DNA from: Marchantia polymorpha subsp. ruderalis
Taxonomy: Eukaryota; Streptophyta; Marchantiopsida; Marchantiales; Marchantiaceae
DNA: 64,000 nt
Direction of reading: 5' to 3'
NCBI GenBank assembly: GCA_037833965.1
Contig: AP031353.1
Span: 24,058,501 to 24,122,500, forward strand
Part shown: piece after piece, positions 39,441 through 50,503 of the stretch
Layout of the letters: each line of letters opens with the position of its first letter
How positions within the stretch are numbered: the first letter of the stretch is position 1
The notes under the pieces: model-generated
Told to the model about the DNA's origin: nothing
Seen by the model: only the letters and a program-made list of their open reading frames with translations
Database searches by the model: none
Position numbers and translations under genes: made by a program

Positions 39441-40698
39441 CTCGCACCTCGTACAATCCGATATCCGAACTGACATCACTGACTGACACCCTCCCGAAAA
39501 CTACACCGTGCAAGTCTGTCCACCTAATCCATGTTCTGGTCTGCTGCTTGTGCCGACGGGCTCCGAGTGTGAAAATGACACGACAAATTCGACACTCCTC
39601 TAGATCCTCCTCGGCCCCATGCGGCCCAATTTCACCCAACCGCATACGGAGACGTCCGAACCCTGGAATGCTTGTCCGTGTCCACCCCGACAGAGTGATC
39701 GACGATCAGACCCGGTCAATTTGTAAGCTTGCTAGATCAGATAGCTGTCAAATCAATTCTCTCCGCCGAGGAACTCCCTCGGGCTCTCTGACCAAAAAGG
39801 CTCGACCATCGTCGAGTTCGGAAGAGAAAGAAACGTCGAAGCAGATGCGGATGTTCGCGACGGAGCGGACGCAGCGGGAGAGGTAGACACGGCTGCTCCC
39901 CTGACTAACGTTGTGGTTAGCGCCACGGGCACCGCAGGTCCCGTCCCGGCAACTCGCCCCTGCGGTTCCTCTAACAGCGGTAGCGTGAACAGCCGCAACG
40001 TCAGTCCTCGTGAGCCGGACGGCACTCTCTCCCGGGACCTCTAACTTAGCCCCCAAAATCTCCGCTAAGGATTTACCGCGGAATTTAGCGGGAAGTTTGG
40101 TGAGACTCCCGCAGGGCTCCTTTCTCTCTGACAGTATGAATGTGTGTTGGCGCCTACGATGTCAGACCCTCGGCTCCCATCGCGCCTGTGGGCGCTGAGT
40201 ACGTTGGAAACAGACGTTGTGAATTTTGATTCAACTCATTGACCGCGGAGCTATCGTCGCGTATCCCCCCTGCCATTCACGGAGAAACCTATCCGTGCAT
40301 GGCCTGCCGTCGTCCTCTCTGATCTTCTCTGGAAATGTCAGTGGCCATGCGTGTGGCAGCTCCAAAGGTTTGCTGAAAGATCATGGTGGTTCATCTCAAT
40401 GTTCGCTCAATTTAACTAACTTTCGAAGGGGTTGGCTATAGTTCGGGAGATTGTGAATCGGACTCGATCTGATCGGAACCTCCACAGAATCCGTCTGTAT
40501 CGAGCTCGGGCCTATGCGAATGAACAGGTCTTTCTTGATCTGACTAGAGGACTCTGAAACGCGCTGGTCAGCTCAGCTGTTGACAATGGACTCAGTTTTC
40601 CTGACCATTTCTTGTGGAGTGCACATCCTGTCGAAATGGCACAGCCATTTCTCTGGATTGGCTCCGTGCTTTCGAATTTTCTTGTGCCGTAGACCTCT
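39441..40698. other. GC-rich spacer between the trihelix and MetX-like genes
   Basis: This spacer of about 1.25 kb should contain the 3' region of the trihelix gene and the promoter and leader of the MetX-like gene. Overlapping open frames near 39753-40056 on the minus strand have no recognisable motif. A repeated CCCGGCAACTCGCC-like GC stretch near 39930-40030 is the only notable composition feature. Confidence 0.35.
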
Positions 40699-43663
40699 AT
40701 GATGAGCTGGTTGCAAGACATACGATTGGGTTTCGAATTGCTCCTGAGCCCACATGAAATCACGGTCCAGATGATGTGGTGGCTTCTGGCATTTGCCCGT
40801 GTTATTGTCCTGCAGTGGCTGAATTTGAATTCTGACATCACGCAGCTAGTGAAGAATTTGAATGAAGATCCCCAGCCGATGATAAGTACAGAGTCAGGGT
40901 GAGTTTGATCAGCGCGTATCTGGGACTAGTTCAGACTGGTAGCCCACATTGTAGACTTGCCTTGCGTCGTGCTTTGTAACCCAACCGGATTTCGTCCGTT
41001 GCAAATCAAACGGACAAAATCCGTTTGATTTGCAACGCACTGATAGCAGTGCAGATTCACCCAACCTAATTTGTATTATTTTGTTTGGTTTGCATTGCTG
41101 ATGTTGTTAAGGAGTAAGCTATGCATTTTTTGTGCTTACATATGTAGGTCTGATGATGAATATATACAATCTTACAGCAGGGACCAGCGACTTGCCCTCG
41201 GCGGAAGCGAAACCGAAGGTGTCGCAGTTACTAGGATTTCCCTCTCCAGCGGTTAAGCGTCCCTACAGAAAGAGGGCAATTGAAAGAGGCATCAGTAGAG
41301 CTTTGAGCAGGAGCGTTAGATATGAACATACGGTCGCTGGTATTAAGCTGGATCCACGTACTATGACCCAAGGTTAGTAATGTCAAGAAATATTCGCTTG
41401 TCTTGCCTTCCAGATCACTCTTTTGTTGTACACAGTGCCACCACATTTGTAAATCTTGGATATAACCATAGTGGATGGTAGACCGTGGTACTCAAGGATT
41501 TGCCGTTCTTGTCACAAATTAGAACTTTGTAATAAAGAAAGGATGTCAGGGAGTCATTGTTCCTGTTTTGAAACTGTCTATCACAGATACGTGGGTGTTC
41601 ATGCACGCAACAAAATTCATCTCTATAGGCCTACATGATTATTACCGATTTCTCCTCCTGCTTTAGTTTTCAATATTGCGCACCAAGAAAGCTTAAGCGG
41701 CCGGTTTGTTGAACAGATTAGCTTTCAGATCACTAAAGTCATATAATTTGGGTTACCTCCTTCGTGATGGCTCAGTGTGAGCACAATTTGCTTGGATGTC
41801 AATCTTTTGTAAACCACAAAACAAAGACCTAAGCCTTATCCACATAAGTTCTGTCGAGTACAGCCTACACTCTTCTGACACCGAGTTGTTTAAAATATTG
41901 GTCGTCGCTTTGGCTTGACAGGTGAAAGGGAGTCTTATGAGCTGTTTGACTTGGGAGACTTTCCATTGAACGAGGGTGCAACGCTTAGAGGAGCAAAGCT
42001 TGCTTATAAAACCTGGGGCTCACTTAATGAAGACTCTAGTAACGCCATACTTTATCCCACATGGTATTCTGGTAGGCACTGGGAGAATGATTGGTTGATT
42101 GGACCTACGATGACTTTGGACCCGTCAAAATATTTCATTATAGTTCCGAATATGTTTGGCAACGGTTTATCAACATCACCAAGCAATTGTTCTCCTCCTT
42201 ACAATCAAGCCCGTTTTCCAAAGGTACAGTTTTTTTGTAGACATTGTGAAGAGTCCGCTTTAAGATTGGTATTACGTTTTGCACCTCTTCTGAACCTTGT
42301 TCACACTACTAGTGTTGCCAAGGCTACACTTGTATGCTAACCAGGCCAGTAAAAGAGTGGATGTAATTTGGCGCCGTCGCTTATGCCCCGAGTCTATGGT
42401 CTCTTGGCTGTGGCCGGCAAATGCTGTTTTAGTTTGATTTTAAGGTACTTGCGTTTCTAATATTTGTTTTTTCTGTTCTTTGTGACACTTAGTCTACTAC
42501 ATACATGGCTTTCAGCCCTCTTTGTTTTGTGTACAAATTCGTCATGGCCTGCCGGAAACTAACATTGGCCTTATCGACCGACTTGTTATGCAGGTTACGG
42601 TTGAAGACAACGTCAGAGCTCAATATAAGTTGGTGGTGGAAAAGTTTGGAATTAGAAGACTGAAATTGGTATTAGGATGGGCGATGGGTGCCGGACAAAC
42701 TTTCCAATGGGCAGTCAGCTATCCTGATATGATGGAGCGCATCCTTCCTTTCTGTGGTTCTGCTCGAACTAGCCCTCACAGTGTTGTATGGCCCTTCCTC
42801 TCATTTTCAGTTTGCTTTAAAAAAGAGACTAGTATGGTGGGGCACTGGGTCTTGATGGGAAGGGAGAGATCAGTAAGGTCCTGCTTCTGTAGACTGTGAA
42901 TGCATATTGACCTGTTGTCACATGATAGCTCCGTGCTTTGTTCATGTCCTCAGGATGTCAAAAAATTTGGAACAAATTTATGCGTCTCTTACTCCATAAT
43001 GGTTGATACTGAACAGGTTATGCTCGAAGGAGTCAAAGCAGCGTTGACGGCTGACATTGGTTTCCAGGATGGTTGGTACAAAGAAATTCCATCGAAAGGT
43101 TTGAGAGCTGCTGCAAGAGTTTATGCAGGTTGGGGATTCTCACAAGCATTCTACTGGAATGAGGTGAGTAAAGCATTTGAGTATTCTTAAGCTACGTCGA
43201 GATTTAGGAATGTACTATGGAAGTTATTGTGGCTGTTTTGATATTCATCTACACCGCATTAAAACTGGCTAAGCGATGTATGCAGCTGTGGAGAGATATG
43301 GGCTACACCAGTCTCGAAGACTGCCTTATTGGATATTGGGAAGGATTTTTCCTGGACAGAAGAGACCCAAACAACTTGCTCACTATGCTATGGACTTGGG
43401 CAAATGGTAACGTTGGCCTTACGCCAGGATTTGACGGAAACTTGGAGAAGGCATTGGCTTCAATTAAAGCCAAGGCCATTGTAATCTCAGCAGAAAGGGA
43501 CCTGTACTTTCCCCCACAAGATGAGGCATACGAAGTGAAGTTTATACCGAATGCAGAGTTCCGAGTGATGCCTGGCTTATGGGGCCATTTCGCTGGGGCT
43601 GGTATCAATCCTATAGACACGAAGTATATCGATCAAGTTATACGCGAGCTTTTAGCCACGTAG
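40699..43663 (+). CDS. MetX-like (homoserine O-acetyltransferase family) alpha/beta-hydrolase with altered nucleophile
   Basis: Exons: 40699-40898 and 41188-41372 (tentative), then 41922-42223, 42594-42785, 43017-43163, 43286-43663 (secure), about 467 residues. The last 340 residues match, along their whole length, MetX-like hydrolases best known to me from bacteria and fungi: ELFDLGDFPL, YFIIVPNMFGNGLSTSPSN, QTFQWAVSYPDMMERI, RVYAGWGFSQAFYW, DPNNLLTMLWTW. The acid and histidine of the triad are present (ERDLYFPPQDE; WGHFAGAG). The nucleophile elbow, normally GxSMGxxQ, reads GWAMGAGQ, with GCG where a serine codon is expected. If correct, the usual acyl-enzyme chemistry is lost, suggesting a pseudoenzyme or binding role. 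Plants normally make methionine from O-phosphohomoserine and do not use this acetyltransferase, so the role is open. The tentative N-terminal part holds a hydrophobic stretch (WWLLAFARVIVLQWL) followed by a basic Ser/Arg-rich segment. Confidence 0.8.
40997..41037. repeat. Perfect inverted repeat (18-bp arms, 5-base loop) in an intron
   Basis: The left arm CGTTGCAAATCAAACGGA (40997-41014) and the right arm (41020-41037) are exact reverse complements around a CAAAA loop. It lies in the putative first intron of the MetX-like gene. Such a hairpin would be stable in RNA. Confidence 0.92.
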
Positions 43664-46150
43664 CTTGTACTTGTATTGTAGTTTTCATATCAATTTGGAT
43701 GAGTCCAACTGGAGTCTGTTAAGCTTAGGAATTAAAATCAAGTTCTCATTCCGTCGTTCAGCAAGGGTGCGGTATTGTTGCTCGCCACCCTTTTCTAAGT
43801 CATCGTTCAGCAAGGGTGCGGTATCGTTGCTCGCCACCCTTTTCTAAGTCACACCTTCTCCTCACCTCGTGTGGAGAGTCCTTGTACATTTTCAATCTAG
43901 TCAAGTTCTTAAAGTAGGGAGAGTACATACGCTGTCGTAGTCTCCTTACTTCAAGAAGCTGGAGAAGGAGCAATTTAAACTGTCTGAACTAGCGACATTG
44001 GAGCCCTTCGAGCATGACCATGCCTTTTGTGTGGTTAGTGACTATAATTAGGAATGATAGCGTATGGGCAGATGTTGTTAGAAAGCTTCAGCAACTACCG
44101 TAGCGTCCCTTTTTGGGGATAGTGTTTACTCTGTAATATTCGTAATTACCATTACTCTTGGAATACAAAATGCATGCATCGACACGTTTCTGATATGACT
44201 GGAGTTTTATCACCTCCTAGTTTGTAAAACGACCGTAAAGAGATCTAACTGTAAATTGAAATTGTAACCACTTCAAGACAGGAATGTCCGGAAGATTTGT
44301 AATATTTTGGTTTTCTGTAAACTGCATGATTACTCATATCGTCCCATTGGCTGTTTTCACATTGAGGAGAGATGGCTTTCTCTGATGGAAAGGTGTAACT
44401 TCCTTGAACAGGCCTATGCGGAAGTCTTACAAAAAGTTCGTACGAGCTTATTGTTGACTAAAAACCCTAAAGCAGATGCTTTGGGATATAGATAGGGTCC
44501 TAGCCCCATCATTCTCAGACTACGAACATGTTTCTGCAGTAGAACGCGAAAATCAACATTTGTGAACGATGTTTGGAAAAAACTGTACAGTTTGGACGTA
44601 CACTGAAAGGACAATCAATGATTCTCAAGTGTATCTACCAAATACACAACAATTTTGAAAGGTTATATGCAGGCAGTCATGCTTATATTAGTCAGTAGAC
44701 TAAAATATCTAATTTTATTTAATGTTGTCTCATCATGAAAGTTAATTTAGGGCGGCTCTTAGTTTCTCACGAAGAAACTGTTCCAAATGTCATGCCTGGC
44801 AAGGCAACTCCGGGTGGAGACCTTCTATTAGAGTGCCAACATAATTTCTTCTTTTGCAGGACAAAGAAACTTGTTTAAAAGAATTTGAGTCTATATTCAC
44901 AAACAATCTCATAAATTGCATTCAGCGTTACACCGAGGAGAGATATAGTCAAAATCTTCCTGATTGCTCGAAGTGCGGCTAGTATCTATTATAAAAATGC
45001 TTCGTAAAATGCACTCACTTCTAGGGATAAGTTCCATGTGGTTTTAGGCAACGCATTGTACTTACATCTCAAATAAATATGCTTCCAAGCATTCCAAGAC
45101 ATTTTGCATCCACATCGCATTATCTTTATTTATCGAACTAGTCTTTAGTATTTAAGATTCACCTACATACCTTTCATCTTGTCCATTAAGTTAGTTCACC
45201 AGTGCACATCGAACACCTCTCTCTGTTGGAGTTCACAATAGATTTGCGTTCTCGATAGACATGAAGTTTCTTTGCACACAGTCTAAGATTTCCATTTGAA
45301 TCGGAATCCGGATTATTTTTTTCAATTTGACTCACATCACTTGTTGTGCCCTGCATTAAGTTCCAGCAGGCTCTTGCTTCCATTTTGCGCAAGTGCAGCT
45401 AGTATCTGGTCTGTAAGAGTTAAAAACCATTAGCACCAAATAGCAGCACTACTGAGTTAAATCTCCCAAAAGTGATATACATTGGTGCTAGGGTTTTACT
45501 ACACTATTGAAAGTTAAAAACCATTAAACTTTCGTGAACTTACCACTAGTCAAGCCAACTTAAAGTTTTTTTTGGAACCAAATAACTGTGTACTCAAAAA
45601 TCTAGCAAATTTTCCAAGAAGAGAGGGTCTGATCTTTGAACTCTTCAAACAATAGAAATAGGCTTGAAATATTCTGGCAAAAAACCAACGGTAATGAATG
45701 AGGCACGATAAAAATGGAAAATATAAAGATGTGGTCTTGATGTAAGTTGACAAAACTTTCGATATGATAATCGGATGTGAATGCCAAAGGCACAGTACAG
45801 TGTCTTTGATGAATAAGATAACATCCGATTCAGATCATATAAATGGAGGGAGACATAATATATTAGCATTAATTTAGTCTCCAAAGTGAGAATACATTTA
45901 GTTAATTTAGGCGCTCGCCGTAATGTTGCCTAAATTAAGCATGTATGGCTATACTATCCACACTATTCAATTGTACTCAATTCAAACACAAGTATGTGTA
46001 TAAATTTTCATACTAATGTCTTGAGGTTGCAAATGTCCAACATCAAGAAAATTGAAGCCATATAGTTGATGTTGTGTGTATCAAGGATATATATATATAT
46101 ATGAAATGATATATATGTAGGGGGGCTACACTGGGTTTACACCAAGGCTA
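43664..46150. other. Downstream flank of the MetX-like gene
   Basis: It includes the probable 3' untranslated region with its tandem repeat. After that comes mixed to AT-leaning DNA with only short, motif-free frames (for example 44307-44495, 45186-45392 minus). No gene was recognised. Confidence 0.35.
43754..43851 (+). repeat. Two-copy 49-bp tandem repeat in the MetX-like 3' region
   Basis: Units 43754-43802 and 43803-43851 are nearly identical; one T/C difference is seen in the GGTATTGTT versus GGTATCGTT segment. Each unit holds AAGGGTG and, further on, CACCCTT, which can pair as a small hairpin, so the transcript would carry two adjacent copies of the same stem-loop about 90 and 140 bases after the stop codon. 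Confidence 0.9.
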
Positions 46151-48350
46151 AGTTGAGGGCATATTCATCGCCCAGTTCTTTCGCATGTGCAAAAATTTTC
46201 ATCCAATTAAAATTGTTCACAGTTCTTATTACTCATTGATTGTCTATTCTCTTCAAAATGATTTTTTACTACTAATACTATAACTTTACTTAATATTTGA
46301 TTTTACAAAAAGTCACATTTCTAGATCTATCTTATATGTTTGTTACATATTACATGATTATAAGTACATAATCTATTCTCATACGCTAATCTTGTGATAA
46401 TGGGTTATAACTCAACTATATACACTCATGAACTATGGATTAAAAACATTTCATTTCCTAAAAGATATAACTCTATTTCATAATTCAGTATAGTACTTGA
46501 AAGTTTCATCATATTACAATAGATTCCAAAACAAAATCTACTAACATCAAAATATATTAATCACAAAAAAATTACAAATCATTTTTTATTTAACTTAGAT
46601 GAAATTTCACTCTTGTTTCAGCAACAAATCAGCATTGATCAAGATGTGGTGAATATAAATATTTTTAGATTGTGGAAAATGTCAAATGACTTGGTATTTT
46701 ATACTTTCTTCAATTTTAATTACATTTCACTAGGTAAAAATCTATCATGTGTTGTGATTTGTAATGCTTCTGTCAATTATCAATAAATTTTTTTGGACTA
46801 AAAAATTCATAAATAATCGTGTCAAAGGAAATCATATGTTGAAAAATTCGATTGAATGTAGCATATTATATTGATGAAATGAAATTTTATTACGGCCAAA
46901 ATTAGATTAAATTGATTTAATCTATTGTATTTCATTTTTTCTATCTCTTAGTTTGATATATTTATTCATACATCTTCATATAAGCCAATGGATGTATGTA
47001 TGTATATATATATGCGTTTCATCTTAATGCCTTAATGTTAGTAAAACCACATGATGTCTTTGCTGTAATTTCTAATCATGTCACATAATAATTTGATTAG
47101 CTATCATATATATATATATATATATTTATTTCTCCAACAGATAATAGTTAATCAAGATGTAATTTTCTTTCTAACATATTCACGCAATTATAGATTATTG
47201 TAGAGGCAAAACACGAGAGTAAACAACAACAAAAAAAACTAGAAAGCACCATACGAGAGAACACTAGAGATACATGATTCACGCATCGGGGTTACGTTCA
47301 TGAGAATCTAATGTTAATGAAAATCCAAGACGAAGAGACACTTGCCTTCCCATACTTATTATGGCAGCTAATACATGATTGACGTTAACTAATTAAACTC
47401 GAAGCAAGAATTAAACTTAACAATTATGTCAAGACTAGCAAATTTATCAATATTTATAACATTGACGTGGTTAATAAAACCCATAAAATTTGCTTTTTTT
47501 TGAAATACTGAATTATACCTTTTAAAATATCTAAATCATGTATAAATAATATTATTACAAATTTTTTTTCAAAATTCGATTTTTTTTATAAATTACATCT
47601 CAAAATAGTATCAATAAGAACTAAAACTAAATCATATTAAGATGTATTAAAGATGTTAAAGTACACAATTTGGATGTAATAAATTAAACTTTTATGTTGA
47701 AATGTTGAAAATAATGCTATATAGATTAAATATTTTAATTTTAATTTTAATTTTAACTGTGACATTCAAATTAATTTATTTTTTAGATACAATTTTTCAT
47801 TTTACTCGCAGATTTTTAACCAATTCACCTTAGAGTTTTCGATATATTGAGTTAGAATTGAAAAGTCCATTTGTTTGTTCTAACAATTAATATTGGTTGA
47901 GAAATGAATGAACAAAAAATTTGATAAAAGAAAAAATGAAAATTTAAGTTGCATCTTGATTATTTTTTATCCACAAAAATTAAAATCAATTTTTTCTGAA
48001 ATTCCACTGGATTATACGCCAAAATTTGCTGTAAAACACGATATATGTTGCTTCATCTAATATTTTTTTAATTTTAAATTTAATAATATTTTTTTTTTCA
48101 AGAAATAAAGATTAGTATAACATGGAAAATAAAATAAATAATTAAAAACTACAATCTATAAGCTTAACATCTTCTAATAAAATTGAGTGTGTACTCTCTA
48201 TCGATATATTTAAATGTTATGATAAGAATAGAGTAAATTACTTGATGGGATATAACAAGTTTCATTTTATCATATGGAACCCACTCCTCGGACATGCAGC
48301 CAATCGTCAACTATATTTTAATAGAAGTTTTTTTATGTTCTAATTTGATA
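46087..48350. other. AT-rich island with AT microsatellites
   Basis: Extremely AT-rich, with AT runs at 46087-46102 and 47106-47125 and many homopolymer tracts. Stops are dense on all frames. No element family can be named. Confidence 0.45.
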
Positions 48351-49900
48351 TATAGTGTGGGGAGTGTCTCACGATGTTGACCAGAATATAATGGCGACTC
48401 GTTAGTAGCCATGTCTTTAAAAACTACGGGCACCATGAGTCCGAAGTACTCCCGATATGATCTTGCGAGGACTTCATCTTTCTACCTGAAATAACACCAA
48501 ATCCTATTGGAACATCACTGAGAGTGGGCTGCAGGCCGTGTATGGGTCCATCCGCTGAAATGAAACCTATTGAATGGTATAACTAATTTTCTCTAAGAGA
48601 TACAATGCGATAGTTATTAGAATTATTTATTCTCAAACTAACTTGAGCAATGAGCAATGTTTTACATAGACTTTAGTTAATGTTATGTGACGTAGCATAT
48701 GAGAGCTCTCATGTTGTTTGTAGACTGTTTGATCTTGACATTTTAGATAGAGTAGAGGTTATAGGACAGATACTCTCATAATGTAATTATTGAGGTCTAT
48801 TGTCCATTATTATCTTGATTTCTAATTTTTGTGGGTGGCTTGCTGGGTTATTCCTATCATTATCTTATACTTGTGTCCCCACTTTCACTTATTCAGGTTT
48901 TGCAAAAATAATTTGCAGCTAGAAACCTCTCTCTGAAAACCTTCAAAAGTACAATATACCTGATTTTCACATTTATATTGGTTTAAGCAATCGGAAAGCT
49001 TACTACGATGTTCACACTTATCATGTGAACGTGATCGTACTTATAGATATTATGGGAATGTCGAAAGTTGTGTGTAATGACCATTGAAGTAAAGGGTCCA
49101 ACATCTGCAGCATGCTATTTCTGTGCGGGAGTAAGATCCAGGTTTGCATTCATGGAGGGTTAATGTTTTTTACTTAGAAAACTTGTCCATTCTGACGGTT
49201 AATTCTGAGCACAATAATATATCAAATTTATTCAAGTCAACTCCAAGTTGCAATTCAACTGCCGATGAGATTAACAAGTCAATGTTGTGCAGCTTAGAGT
49301 AGTTCCGGATAAAATCGGGAGAAATAGAAGCTTCTCTTCAACGGAACAGCTCAGTTCGAGAACCTAGAAGAAAATTGTTGTAGCAATGTGGATGCGCCGA
49401 GCATTCCTCAAGTGAACATTTCAAGTACATGAGCTCTTGAAGTGAAAGTGCGGATACCTTAGGCGCAGCATATAAAATATTGCGATGCTATTGGAACGTA
49501 GCCTGTCTGCCCGATTTCCATCCACGTCGGACTTTACAGGCAACTCCCATCCTTCTGCTGCACTCCTTTGTTTCCGTTCTGAACATGATGGATACACATG
49601 ACACATCTCGGATCACGCTAAGAGGACACTTGGCACACTTTCCGCTAACCAATTTGAATTCCACTTTTCACTGCAGGACGATGGTCATTGGTAGTTGTCA
49701 TCAGCACGATTGTCGTCGTACACAATTTCTTACAAGAGGTCCATAGCGCTACAACTCGGAAAAAGCATTCCATATGTTCTTATAACGAACACAGTGCCAT
49801 GGTCCGTGTTCAAAATGCTGTGCTGTTTCAATTGGCCACCGGGGTCTGCTGGATCCTGTGAATCGACGGCTCAAATCACCTGGCCCCCTCGATGTGGTCT
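48350..49900. other. Intergenic, mixed composition
   Basis: A transition from the AT island to the GC-rich DEL upstream region. Short frames at 49421-49606 and 49480-49746 have no motif. No gene was recognised. Confidence 0.35.
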
Positions 49901-49952
49901 TCCCGTCCTTTTTGGTCCCCCCTCTTTTCTTTTCCTGTGTTACCTGGAGGAT

Positions 49953-50011
49953 TTTGACCTATACCCGCACTCCTTTGAGATTGCACTAAAGGATGCCGGG
50001 TATAGGTCAAA
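49953..50011. repeat. Imperfect long hairpin
   Basis: The arms TTTGACCTATACCCG (49953-49967) and its exact complement (49997-50011) flank a further internal pairing of TCCTTT with AAAGGA, giving a 59-base fold-back with one small internal loop. Confidence 0.85.
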
Positions 50012-50151
50012 CAGTGCAGCTAGCGGATGCCTACGTGTTACGAATCTAAGGTCGATGTGGACGCCACTTCACCAACTTCCGCACAGTCGTTTCTTCGATT
50101 TGACACTTTCAGTACATGCCATCGGCAAACCTCTTCGTCGAGGCGGGAGCC

Positions 50152-50159
50152 TTTCGCGG
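50152..50159 (+). promoter_or_regulatory. E2F-consensus match (TTTCGCGG)
   Basis: It fits the plant E2F pattern WTTSSCSS. It lies about 2 kb upstream of the DEL start codon, within the hairpin cluster, so its meaning is less certain than that of the nearer site. Confidence 0.3.
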
Positions 50160-50187
50160 GCGCTCTCGCGAGCGCGGGTCTGGCCAG

Positions 50188-50214
50188 CTTCTGGCCGAGA
50201 CTCTCGGCCAGAAG
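50188..50214. repeat. Perfect 27-bp palindrome
   Basis: The arms CTTCTGGCCGAGA (50188-50200) and its exact complement (50202-50214) are separated by one base. It is part of a cluster of GC-rich fold-backs upstream of the DEL gene. Confidence 0.92.
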
Positions 50215-50222
50215 AAACCCGA

Positions 50223-50243
50223 TGCGTCTCGGCCCGAGACGCA
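50223..50243. repeat. Perfect 21-bp palindrome
   Basis: The arms TGCGTCTCGG and CCGAGACGCA flank a single C, nine bases after the previous palindrome. Confidence 0.92.
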
Positions 50244-50459
50244 CCGGGTCATGGGACCCACCCGCTTCGTGATTCAATACCGGGCTGGGTGGCCGGAGTT
50301 CTCACACCGGCCCGACTTCGGATTGAGTTTCGGCCCGGGCCAGTTATGTAAAACGCGCAGAACGGGGTCGTTCCGACAAGTCGAATTTGAAGGGGTCTGT
50401 TTGGCGCTCCCACCTTCTTGCGCTCACCTCCGCTTTGAATCGGGGTCATCTCAACAGTC

Positions 50460-50503
50460 AGTCCCGTTCAGAGACGACGGCCCCGTAACGTCTGAACGGG
50501 ACT
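50460..50503. repeat. Inverted repeat with 13-bp arms
   Basis: AGTCCCGTTCAGA (50460-50472) and its exact complement (50491-50503) enclose an 18-base loop. This is the last of the fold-back cluster. Confidence 0.9.

Noticed and set aside
39242-39886. Plus-strand frame of 214 codons overlapping the trihelix gene
   Set aside because: It starts inside the trihelix coding region in another frame, is Arg/Ser-rich by codon shadowing and lacks any motif.
41915-41921. ATG at 41915 as start of the MetX-like protein
   Set aside because: The ATG sits across the intron acceptor (gacag); the upstream exon ends in phase with the core, so translation most likely starts earlier.
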